Part shown: one piece after another, positions 30,841-38,640 of the stretch
Layout: each line of letters begins with the position of its first letter
Numbering within the stretch: position 1 is the first letter of the stretch
DNA from: Neomoorella sulfitireducens
Lineage (GTDB): Bacteria; Bacillota; DSM-521; Neomoorellales; Neomoorellaceae
Assembly (NCBI RefSeq): GCF_024733845.1
Contig: NZ_JANRHG010000003.1
Coordinates: 62,001-126,000, forward strand
Length of the DNA: 64,000 nt
Direction of reading: 5' to 3'
Made by a program: the position numbers and the translations under genes
The notes under the pieces: generated by a model
Databases searched by the model: none
Seen by the model: only the letters and a program-made list of their open reading frames with translations
Told to the model about the DNA's origin: nothing

Positions 30841-31782
30841 ATGCCTGAATGCGATTTTCGCCGGGATATTGCCTGGGCGGGACAGGCGGCCTGTATCCTC
30901 GAGGCGGCTGCTCCCAAGGTAGGCAATGTCAATCGTTTTCATGACTTTGCTGATTGTTCCCTGGAAGATTTTCTCTTGAGCGCCCTGGCCCTGGGGCAGC
31001 CCCTGGGCCGTGCTCACCGGCAGAGTGTAGGCGAAACCGTGCTCCAGGCCATTGCCGCCACCCGCCGGGTGGTAGCCTCGAACACTAACCTGGGCATGGT
31101 CCTGCTGATGGTTCCTCTGGCCAAGGCGTGGGGCCAGATGACAGACGGCAGTTATCATCCTTACCCGGTAGGAAAAGGCCGCAGTAAAAAAGAGCTAATG
31201 GCTGAAGTAAGCAAGGTACTCAATGGCCTGACTGTTGAAGATACCCGGGCGGTGTACGAAGCCATCCGTTTAGCGACACCCTCAGGGATGGGGCAGGTAG
31301 AAGCCCACGATATTTACCGGGAGGAAGTGCCGCAAATAACTTTACTGGCAGCTATGCAGCTGGCGGCAGGCCGGGATCTGATAGCCGGGGAATACGCTAC
31401 CGGTTACCGGCTGACTTTTGCGATGGGTGGTCCAATGTTGCTCCGGAGTTTGCGACAGGGCCTGGAGTTGCCGGAGGCCATCGCCCAGACCCACCTTTAC
31501 CTGTTGAGCCGCTACCAGGATACCTTAATCGCGCGGAAAACGGGGAACGAGGCAGTCACAGAGGTGCAGCACAGGGCCCGGCAGGCGTGGAAGGCGGGTG
31601 GATGGACTACTGCGAACGGACGTGAAGCTGTTAAGCAATTAGACAGCTGGTTGCGGCAACAGGGAAAAATGTTAAATCCGGGCGCCACCGCCGATATAAC
31701 TGCAGCTGCCCTTTTTTGGTTGTTGCTGGAGGGTGGCCCGGAGTTCTGGCGCCGGAGCCGACCGGCAGCAGGATCCAAATGA
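30841..31782 (+). CDS. CitG-like (triphosphoribosyl-dephospho-CoA synthase family) protein
   Basis: A 313-residue protein with CitG/MdcB-family blocks: APKVGNVNRFHDFADCS near the start, NTNLGMVLLMVPLAKA (about residue 80) and LATPSGMGQVEAHDI. The true CitG makes a prosthetic group of citrate lyase, but no citrate or malonate lyase genes are here. CitG-like genes are a constant part of H4MPT/methanofuran clusters in methylotrophs, where a phosphoribosyl-transfer step of cofactor synthesis is likely. The function is therefore inferred from context. An AAGGAAGG site precedes the ATG. Confidence 0.78.
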   Translation: MPECDFRRDIAWAGQAACILEAAAPKVGNVNRFHDFADCSLEDFLLSALALGQPLGRAHRQSVGETVLQAIAATRRVVASNTNLGMVLLMVPLAKAWGQMTDGSYHPYPVGKGRSKKELMAEVSKVLNGLTVEDTRAVYEAIRLATPSGMGQVEAHDIYREEVPQITLLAAMQLAAGRDLIAGEYATGYRLTFAMGGPMLLRSLRQGLELPEAIAQTHLYLLSRYQDTLIARKTGNEAVTEVQHRARQAWKAGGWTTANGREAVKQLDSWLRQQGKMLNPGATADITAAALFWLLLEGGPEFWRRSRPAAGSK

Positions 31783-31800
31783 GGGGGAAGGAGGATATCC

Positions 31801-32589
31801 TTGGACAGCGGTAAGCAGCGGCATCACGGCCCGCGCCTCCTGGTAAGCGTCATCAACCTTGATGAGGCTGTGGCAGCCAGCCGGGGGGGTGCGGATATAG
31901 TTGATATTAAAAACCCGGCGGAAGGCCCTTTAGGGGCTCCGTCCCCGCAGGTTACCCTGGCTATTTGCCGGCATTTGCAAGCGACCATCCCGATTAGTGT
32001 AGCCCTGGGAGAGTTTCCGGGAAAGCCCTGTGCTGCGGCCCTGGCGTCGCTAGGGGCGGCGACCTGCGGGCCTGATTATCTAAAAATCGGTTTCCCGGGT
32101 TCCACCTTGCCCCGGGAAATACTTGCCACTCTGAAAGAAATAACCCGGGGGTTAGTTTCCTGTTTTCCCACTCCTCCCGGGATAGTAGCCGTGGCTTATG
32201 CCGATACCCTGGCTTCCGCTTCCTGGACTTTGGAGCAATTTACCATGATGGCCCGGGAAGGCGGGGCGACAGGCTGCCTGGTAGACACCTGGGAGAAAAA
32301 TGGAACTTCCCTGATCCAGATCCTATCCCGGGAGCAAATTTGTGATTTTATAGATAACTGCCACCGCCAGGAACTCTTATGCGGTCTTGCCGGTTCCGTG
32401 CAACCCGGTCACCTTTCTTCCCTCGCTCAACTAGGCCCTGATATCATCGGTATTCGGGCGGCAGCTTGCGGCGGTGACCGCCTCCGGGGACGGGTGACCG
32501 CGGCACGGGTGAGCTATCTTAAAACCCTTCTCTTTACCAATCTGGACCCCGAGGCGGGGATAAGCTTATTGCGGGCAAGACCGTTTTAG
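31801..32589 (+). CDS. mfnB: (5-formylfuran-3-yl)methyl phosphate synthase
   Basis: A 262-residue TIM-barrel enzyme (formerly DUF556) that condenses two glyceraldehyde-3-phosphate molecules into the furan ring of methanofuran. Key features: LLVSVINLDEAVAASRGGADIVDIKNPAEG (quoted in part), with the Schiff-base Lys in DIKNP, then ISVALGEFPGKP and YLKIGFPG with a second conserved Lys. The TTG at 31801 is 7 nt after AAGGAGG. It begins the methanofuran-biosynthesis block mfnB-mfnD-mfnF-mfnE. Confidence 0.9.
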   Translation: MDSGKQRHHGPRLLVSVINLDEAVAASRGGADIVDIKNPAEGPLGAPSPQVTLAICRHLQATIPISVALGEFPGKPCAAALASLGAATCGPDYLKIGFPGSTLPREILATLKEITRGLVSCFPTPPGIVAVAYADTLASASWTLEQFTMMAREGGATGCLVDTWEKNGTSLIQILSREQICDFIDNCHRQELLCGLAGSVQPGHLSSLAQLGPDIIGIRAAACGGDRLRGRVTAARVSYLKTLLFTNLDPEAGISLLRARPF

Positions 32590-32623
32590 GTTCTTACCAA
32601 AATGATTACTGGGGGACATTTAC

Positions 32624-33781
32624 TTGCGCGTTTTGATTTTTGAATATTTTTCAGCCGGGGGAACTACCGGGAGGGATAAGGAAGAAAGCCTGCTCCATGA
32701 GGGTTTCTCGATGTTAAACGCCGTCCTTAGCGATTTTGCGTGCATTCCCGGCTTAGAGATTCTTACAGTACTTGATAGTCGTTTACAGCCGTTGGTTACA
32801 AGCGCTCCGTATGCAGGACAGGTACACGCGTTGGTGACAGATAAAGATTCCGGCGGGCCGGTCGAGTTGCAACCCTGCCCGCAGGAAGACGGGGGAACTC
32901 ACCTTGATGAAGAAAAATGGCGAGGAGCTTTTGCAGAAGCCCTGGAGCAGTGTGCAGGAGCACTGGTTATTGCCCCGGAGACGGGAGGACTTCTGGCCCG
33001 GCTGACGGCTCAAGTTGAGCGCCGGGGGAAAATCTTACTCGGTTCATCGGCCGAGGCAGTGGCCACGGCCGGCGACAAGGCTCAAACTTTACAGCTGTGC
33101 CGGGAGGCCGGGCTTTTAACCCCGCACAGTGAAGTCTTTTCTTCACCTTTGCCTTCCGGGTTAACCTCCCGGCTAATTAATCGTTTCCCGGTGCCGGCGG
33201 TGGTAAAACCGTTGGACGGCGCCGGCAGCCAGGGAATTACGGTTGTAAGAGACCCGCACCGCTGGGAAAGCGCTTTAAAGAGGGTGGCTGCCACCTCCAA
33301 CCATCCCTCCTTTCTGGTACAGGAGTATGTAGCCGGGGATCCGGTTAGCGTGAGCTGCCTGGTAGTACCGCCGTATGCAGAAGGCCCCGGTGCCGGTAGT
33401 CAACCTGGAGCAGGTACGGTTTTGCCTTTGACCTTGAACCGCCAGATAATCTCCGGCGATAACCTCGATTTTATAGGCGTCGTGGCGCCCTATTCCCATC
33501 GCCAGGCCCAGGTGGCGCTGGATATAGCACGGCGGGCCTGCGAGCTTATCCCGGGGCTGGCCGGCTATGTAGGGGTAGACTTGGTACTCAGTTCAATTGG
33601 CCCGGTAGTTATGGAGATAAATCCCCGGGTTACCGTGGCCTATGTAGCCCTGCGGGAAGTAGTTAATGTTAACCTGGCCCGGTATATTCTGGATGCCTGC
33701 CTCAAGCACCGCCTGCCTCCCCTGCCGCAGATTGCGGGGCAATTCACTTACCGGGTAAGCGCAGGGAAAAACATAACCTAG
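32624..33781 (+). CDS. mfnD: ATP-grasp tyramine/tyrosine-glutamate ligase of methanofuran synthesis
   Basis: A 385-residue ATP-grasp protein starting with MRVLIFEYFSAGG, typical of MfnD. The ATP-binding loop VVKPLDGAGSQGI (about residue 190) and the metal site VVMEINPRVTVAY are intact. In methanogens MfnD adds glutamate to tyramine. Bacterial methylofuran is reported to use tyrosine instead, so the exact acceptor here is open. A Pro/Gly-rich insertion of about 15 residues near 250 (PPYAEGPGAGSQPGAG) is unusual. Confidence 0.82.
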   Translation: MRVLIFEYFSAGGTTGRDKEESLLHEGFSMLNAVLSDFACIPGLEILTVLDSRLQPLVTSAPYAGQVHALVTDKDSGGPVELQPCPQEDGGTHLDEEKWRGAFAEALEQCAGALVIAPETGGLLARLTAQVERRGKILLGSSAEAVATAGDKAQTLQLCREAGLLTPHSEVFSSPLPSGLTSRLINRFPVPAVVKPLDGAGSQGITVVRDPHRWESALKRVAATSNHPSFLVQEYVAGDPVSVSCLVVPPYAEGPGAGSQPGAGTVLPLTLNRQIISGDNLDFIGVVAPYSHRQAQVALDIARRACELIPGLAGYVGVDLVLSSIGPVVMEINPRVTVAYVALREVVNVNLARYILDACLKHRLPPLPQIAGQFTYRVSAGKNIT

Positions 33782-33826
33782 CGGGCTGCTGCTCAAGGTA
33801 TTTTACTTGCAAGTGAGGGGATCTTT

Positions 33827-35095
33827 TTGCCGGTAGTTATGGGATTGGATATCGGTGGGGCCAATACCAAGGCCTGCTGGCTGGAGATAAAAGACGGGCA
33901 GGTTATCCGCGTCCATGGGGAGTCGATTTATTATGAAGTCTGGCGTGACCCGGAAGGCCTGTACGGGGTTTTGGAAAGGCTGAAGGGGCAGGCGTGGCGA
34001 TTTGGCTCCGGCCGTGCACCCGGGGCGGTAGGTTTGACCATGACTGCCGAGCTGTGCGATGTTTTCACCTCTAAGGTCCAGGGAGTTCGCTTGATCCTGG
34101 CGGCAGCGCGGCAGGTGTTCACCGGGACACCGGTTTATGTCTGGACTTTAAATGGAGATTTCGTTAGCCTTGCCGGGGCAGAAGAACAACCCATGGAGGC
34201 AGCTGCTGCCAACTGGCTGGCCAGCGCCACCGCTTTAGCTCGTTCCTCCCGGGTGAAGGATACCACTGCCCTGCTGGTGGATATGGGCAGTACCACTACG
34301 GATATACTGCCGCTGTCCCGGGGCAGGGTGGAGGTTTACGGACGAACTGACGTTGAGCGGCTGGAACGGGGGGAACTCGTCTATACCGGTATAATCCGGA
34401 CGCCGGTCAATACCATAACGGGCAGTGTATTTATTAATGGCCGCCCCTGCCGGGTGACCGGCGAGTATTTTGCCATTACGGCTGATGTTTACCGGTTTTT
34501 GGGATACATCCGGGAAGAAGATTATGTGGCGGCGGTTCCTGACAACGGTGCGCGGACCCCGGGAGGCTGTGCCCGGCGCCTGGCCCGGGTGGTGGCCTCT
34601 GAGCCCGAAGTCCTGGGATGGAGTGGGATATATGCTGTGGCCCGTTATATAGTGGAGAAGCAAATCCAACAGGTAACTGAAGCTATCTGGCAGGTACTCT
34701 CCCGCAGCCGGGGAACAAATGGCATCTGGTGCCCGGCATCGGGTCACCGGATGCTGCCACGGCAGGGTGAGGAGGGGGGTAGCCGGCGGTTTTTGGGCAA
34801 AGAACCGCCGCAGATGGGGCCGCCGGGAGGACGGGAAACAGGACCGGGATTGACGCCAGAAGGACAGGAACCGGCAAAGGGTTGGCCGCCGGGTTGGCCA
34901 CGGCGCTTGATAATGGCCGGCCAGGGGATTTTTCTCCTGGAACAAATAGCAGGTCGTCTGGGCTGGGAAGCTATTCCCTGGTGGGAACTGGCGCCCGGCA
35001 GTCAGGGTGAGATAATAGACAATGGCCGGTGGGAGAGATATGCCCTTACTGCTTATGCCGTTGCCTGGCTATTGGCCTCTCAATTAGAAACGTGA
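33827..35095 (+). CDS. mfnF: Methanofuran synthesis hydantoinase/ASKHA-family protein
   Basis: A 422-residue ASKHA-fold protein. N-terminal MGLDIGGANTKACWL (about 5-19), LTMTAELCDVF and LLVDMGSTTTDILPL (about 147-161) match the MfnF family, which joins the aminomethyl-furan unit to glutamyl-tyramine in methanofuran synthesis. TTG 33827 follows GAGGGG; ATG 33839 is an alternative. Between about residues 295 and 360 there is a Pro/Gly/Arg-rich low-complexity insertion (CPASGHRMLPRQGEEGG and more) before the conserved LIMAGQGIFLLEQIA, which typical members lack as far as I recall. Confidence 0.82.
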   Translation: MPVVMGLDIGGANTKACWLEIKDGQVIRVHGESIYYEVWRDPEGLYGVLERLKGQAWRFGSGRAPGAVGLTMTAELCDVFTSKVQGVRLILAAARQVFTGTPVYVWTLNGDFVSLAGAEEQPMEAAAANWLASATALARSSRVKDTTALLVDMGSTTTDILPLSRGRVEVYGRTDVERLERGELVYTGIIRTPVNTITGSVFINGRPCRVTGEYFAITADVYRFLGYIREEDYVAAVPDNGARTPGGCARRLARVVASEPEVLGWSGIYAVARYIVEKQIQQVTEAIWQVLSRSRGTNGIWCPASGHRMLPRQGEEGGSRRFLGKEPPQMGPPGGRETGPGLTPEGQEPAKGWPPGWPRRLIMAGQGIFLLEQIAGRLGWEAIPWWELAPGSQGEIIDNGRWERYALTAYAVAWLLASQLET

Positions 35096-35118
35096 ATTTT
35101 AGAGAAGGAGGGGCAAAG

Positions 35119-35739
35119 TTGCGGGCGTTAACTGTGGTTAAGATTGGAGGAAGCCTGGTTTATCACGAAGGGGGCCGGGTCCTGGGCCGCTTGGGCAAAG
35201 AAATCGCTCGTTTATCGATGTCATATTCTTTAGCCATCGTGCCCGGCGGGGGGCCTTTTGCCGAAGTCGTACGGGAGTACGGGCAGAAACTGGGTCTGGG
35301 GGAATCTACCTGCCACTTTATGGCCTTATCCTCCATGGACCAGTACGCCTATCTTTTGCGGGAATTTATACCCGGCAGCAGGTTGCTAGATCTGGGGGAA
35401 GAGAGGACGGGCAGTCAATTAATAGAGCTGGCATCATCTTATCCAGTTATTCTGCTCTGTTCCAGGTTAATAAGCCGCGTGCCTCCGGAAGATTTACCCC
35501 TTTCCTGGGATGTTACTTCCGATTCCATTGCTGCGTATATAGCCAGGGTGTGGAAAGCTCGTTTATTGGTCTTATTAAAAAGTGTAGATGTGGTTCCTGA
35601 GATTAAAAATACAATTGTCGATCCCTTTTTTAGTCAAGCCGTACCTCCTGATCTTCGGGTATGGATTGTTAACGGTCTTTATCCCGAGCGGTTGGCCAAA
35701 CTTTTGGAAGCAGGTCAAACCGAGGGAATTTATTATTGA
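35119..35739 (+). CDS. mfnE: [5-(aminomethyl)furan-3-yl]methyl phosphate kinase
   Basis: A 206-residue amino-acid-kinase-fold protein starting TTG at 35119 after GGAGGGG (35107-35113). VVKIGGSLVYHEGG (about 6-19), VPGGGPFAEVVREYG and WDVTSDSIAAYIARVW are the glycine-rich and nucleotide-binding motifs of the family. MfnE phosphorylates the furan precursor so that MfnF can use it. Its gene overlaps none of its neighbours; the upstream in-frame ATG inside mfnF (35029) is not a likely start. Confidence 0.87.
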   Translation: MRALTVVKIGGSLVYHEGGRVLGRLGKEIARLSMSYSLAIVPGGGPFAEVVREYGQKLGLGESTCHFMALSSMDQYAYLLREFIPGSRLLDLGEERTGSQLIELASSYPVILLCSRLISRVPPEDLPLSWDVTSDSIAAYIARVWKARLLVLLKSVDVVPEIKNTIVDPFFSQAVPPDLRVWIVNGLYPERLAKLLEAGQTEGIYY

Positions 35740-35845
35740 ACGATAAAACCACCTTGCATCACCCGGCGCTTACGTGGACCTGAGCGGTAAAAATATGGTT
35801 TCTTACAGGAGCCGGATTGTACACCTTATGGAGGTTGACTTGACA

Positions 35846-36670
35846 ATGAATGTAAAGTCTTTTCGGCTTATACCGGTAATTGACATGAAGGATGGGCTGG
35901 TAGTACACGCCCTCAGAGGGGAACGGGAAAACTATAAACCCATAAAAAGTGTATTAACCAGTTCGGCAGAGCTTGATATGGTTATAGAAGCATTTGTTCG
36001 CAAGTTTGGCCTGCGGGAGTTTTACCTGGCCGATCTGGATGCTATTGCCGGCGATGGACACACCCGGGATGGACAGACCGGAAATTTAAACATTTTAGCC
36101 CGGATTATACAGCGGAACAGGGAAATAACCGGTTACATGGGAAGGATTTCTTTCATGGTTGATGCGGGAGCCGGCGATGTGGTTGGCGTCGAGCAAGTCT
36201 TGAAGGCAGGAGCCGATCAAGTTGTTATCGGCACGGAGACCTTGATTTCCCTCTCCCACCTGGAGGCGATCATCAAGCGATATAGTTCCCGGCATATAAT
36301 TGTAAGCCTGGACAGCCGGGAGGGGCGTATTATCAGCGCGACTCCTGAACTTGCCGATCTTACCCCTCCTCAAGCATTGAGACAGCTAAGGGGGCTAGGG
36401 GTTAAAAAATTTATTCTGCTGGAACTAAATCGGGTAGGTACCGGAGCCGGCCCTGACCGCCGGCTCATCCGGGAATGTATCGCCGCTTTAGTAACGCCTG
36501 ATTATCAATCAAGCAATAGTTTTCTCCTGGTGGGCGGTGGAGTTTCGGGATTTAACGATTTGCAGTGGCTTGCTAACGCCGGGATAGACGGGGCTCTGGT
36601 AGCCACAGCCCTCCATAATGGAAGTCTTACCTATCAGGACATTAAGGCCCTTAAACACCGAACCCATTAG
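35846..36670 (+). CDS. HisA/HisF-like TIM-barrel protein (C1 cluster)
   Basis: A 274-residue TIM-barrel protein resembling HisA: RLIPVIDMKDGLVVHALRG at the start (about 6-24), AGADQVVIGTETLIS in the middle and LVGGGVSGFNDLQWL near the end (phosphate-binding strands 7/8). No other histidine genes are near. Such HisA-like proteins are regular members of H4MPT/methanofuran clusters in methylotrophs, so a role in cofactor synthesis is likelier than in histidine synthesis. The start is ATG 35846 or TTG 35840; both follow GGAGG (35830-35834). It is the last gene of the cluster; the next gene is convergent. Confidence 0.78.
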   Translation: MNVKSFRLIPVIDMKDGLVVHALRGERENYKPIKSVLTSSAELDMVIEAFVRKFGLREFYLADLDAIAGDGHTRDGQTGNLNILARIIQRNREITGYMGRISFMVDAGAGDVVGVEQVLKAGADQVVIGTETLISLSHLEAIIKRYSSRHIIVSLDSREGRIISATPELADLTPPQALRQLRGLGVKKFILLELNRVGTGAGPDRRLIRECIAALVTPDYQSSNSFLLVGGGVSGFNDLQWLANAGIDGALVATALHNGSLTYQDIKALKHRTH

Positions 36671-36752
36671 CGAATATTTGTTTCTTAAGAAGAGGTACCC
36701 GAATATCGCCCGAGAGATATAAAGCTACGTCACCGGGGTGGCTCGTGCTCGT

Positions 36753-38510
36753 TTATTCCGCCGGCGATACAAAAACAGTCCGCTGGTGGTCATAGATTAC
36801 CATGCCGGGCTTAGCACATGAGGGTTTACGGACGTTTTTCACCAGGGTGTAATCTACCGGTACCTTGCTGGATTGGCCGGCGCGGCTGTAGCGGGCAGCC
36901 AGGCGGGCGGCCATTTCCAGGGTGGTAAAAGGCACTTCTTCCAGGCCGCCGGTACGGATAATGACATGGGAGCCGGGAATGTCTTTGGCATGGAGCCAGA
37001 GGTCGCTTGAAGCGGCATATTTTAAGGTCAGCCAGTCGTTCTGGCGATTATTTTTGCCGACCAGGATTTTAAAACCATCGGGTGAAGTAAATTCCAGGGG
37101 CCGGGAGGGCCGGGCGGCCTCTTTTTTATCACCCTTTTTTCCCGGCTTTTCTTTTTCCTTTTCTTCCAGCAGGTACCCTGCCTGGCGCAGCTCCCGCCGG
37201 ATTTCCGCCAGGTCCTCAAAACTTACGGCCATACTCAAGGCCTGGGCTATGCTTTCCAGGTAGGCTATTTCGGCGCGGGTTTGTTCCAGTTGCTCTTTAG
37301 CTATGCGGGCGGCATTCTTGGCTTTGTTATAGCGGTGAAAATACCTCCGGGCGTTTTCCGCCGGTGTGAGAGCCGGGTCCAGCTCGATGGTCACCATTTC
37401 ACCTGCAGGGTCGTAAAAGTTGTTAACAGTTAAAGCGGCCTGCCCTTTTTCCAGCCGGTAGATATTGGCGGTAATGAGTTCCCCGGCGAGGCGGAAGTTT
37501 TCTGCCTCGGCAGCTTCAGCTACTGCGGTCGCCTGCAGGCCTTCTTTTTTATAGCAGCGTTTCAATTCCCGGTCGAGGATATGCTCCAGGCTGCGCCGGG
37601 CCCCCTCCAGGAGCTGTCGTTCCCGCCGGGCCTGGTAAAAACTGTCGCAGGCGGCCGAGGGAGTTGGGAAAGGCTGCTGGGGTAACCCCTCGTACTGGTA
37701 AGGCTCATAGGCGGCAAAGGCCAGGGGTTGCCGGTCCCGGTCCATAACGACAACGGGATGCCAGGCCCCGGGCTCAGTAGCAGCAATAATATCCCGCAGG
37801 GCCTGGTAGATGCGGGCCAGCTCGTATTCGCCGCAGCTATCCAGGGTTGTCCCGGCCGGCATCCCGGCGCGGCAGGAAATTTCCCGTGCGGTTTCCGGCC
37901 CTATGCCCGCGAATCTGGTCACCAGCAGGCGTTCCAGGGGTGTATCCCAGGGGTTTTCCCACAGGAGGCTGGCAAAGGTTTCGGCGTCAAGGCTGCGGGG
38001 ATCGGCCTTAACTTGAGCCGGCGGCGGGACATAGGGGCGCCCGGGCAGGACTTCCCGGTGGCGGCTGACGGCGTGGGTGTAACGACGGGCAGCGTCAATA
38101 ATGCTGCCCCCGGGGTTAAGAAGGATGATATTGGAGTGCTTGCCCATGATTTCAATCAATAGCACCCGCGTTCCCGGCCGGCCCAGTTCATCGGTCGTCT
38201 GAAAATGTAATGATAGGACCCGCTCCAGGCCCGGCTGCGCGACGGACGCCAGGATACTACCCTCCAGGTGCTTGCGCAGGACTATGCAGAAAAGGGGCGG
38301 GGTAACGGGATTGGTGAAGGCGGCCGCCGTAAGATGCACCCGGGCCTGGTCGGCAAGGCTACAGAGGAGGAGTTTCCTGGTGTCGCGGCCTTTACGCAGG
38401 TGGAGAATGATGGTTTCCTTTTCCGGTTGAAAGATGCGGTCAACCCGGCTGCCAGCCAGCCCGGTTAATTCTTCCTTAATGGCGGCAAGGAAAAGCCCGT
38501 CAAAAGCCAT
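36753..38510 (-). CDS. rqcH: Ribosome quality control protein RqcH (NFACT family)
   Basis: A 585-residue protein that recognises stalled 50S-peptidyl-tRNA complexes and adds a C-terminal poly-alanine tag. The N-terminal NFACT-N domain (MAFDGLFLAAIKEELTGLAG; GRDTRKLLLC), a long central coiled coil (about 330-440) and the C-terminal NFACT-R domain (DGFKILVGKNNRQNDWLTL; LWLHAKDIPGSHVI) are complete. I start it at 38510, where AAAGGAGCGAG precedes the ATG; a longer upstream frame to 38600 has no such site. Convergent with the HisA-like gene. Confidence 0.93.
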   Translation of the reverse strand: MAFDGLFLAAIKEELTGLAGSRVDRIFQPEKETIILHLRKGRDTRKLLLCSLADQARVHLTAAAFTNPVTPPLFCIVLRKHLEGSILASVAQPGLERVLSLHFQTTDELGRPGTRVLLIEIMGKHSNIILLNPGGSIIDAARRYTHAVSRHREVLPGRPYVPPPAQVKADPRSLDAETFASLLWENPWDTPLERLLVTRFAGIGPETAREISCRAGMPAGTTLDSCGEYELARIYQALRDIIAATEPGAWHPVVVMDRDRQPLAFAAYEPYQYEGLPQQPFPTPSAACDSFYQARRERQLLEGARRSLEHILDRELKRCYKKEGLQATAVAEAAEAENFRLAGELITANIYRLEKGQAALTVNNFYDPAGEMVTIELDPALTPAENARRYFHRYNKAKNAARIAKEQLEQTRAEIAYLESIAQALSMAVSFEDLAEIRRELRQAGYLLEEKEKEKPGKKGDKKEAARPSRPLEFTSPDGFKILVGKNNRQNDWLTLKYAASSDLWLHAKDIPGSHVIIRTGGLEEVPFTTLEMAARLAARYSRAGQSSKVPVDYTLVKNVRKPSCAKPGMVIYDHQRTVFVSPAE

Positions 38511-38640
38511 TATATCTCGCTCCTTTCCCCTAGTATACCATGCCCCCCGGGTGGCGGGAAACTCCCCGGCCGGCTGTTCTTTTCTTCCAGGGACAGGCAT
38601 AGACTGATGGTGATTCCGGGAGAAAGAAAGGAAGAGGGGA

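Noticed and set aside
30841-31782. A citrate or malonate lyase locus because of the CitG-like gene
   Set aside because: No lyase subunits or acyl-carrier protein lie nearby; the gene is a regular member of H4MPT/methanofuran clusters.
35846-36670. hisA for histidine biosynthesis
   Set aside because: There are no other his genes around, and HisA-like proteins are common in the same C1 clusters of methylotrophs.
36671-36752. A shared terminator between the convergent HisA-like and rqcH genes
   Set aside because: No GC-rich stem followed by a T-run is visible in the 82-bp gap.
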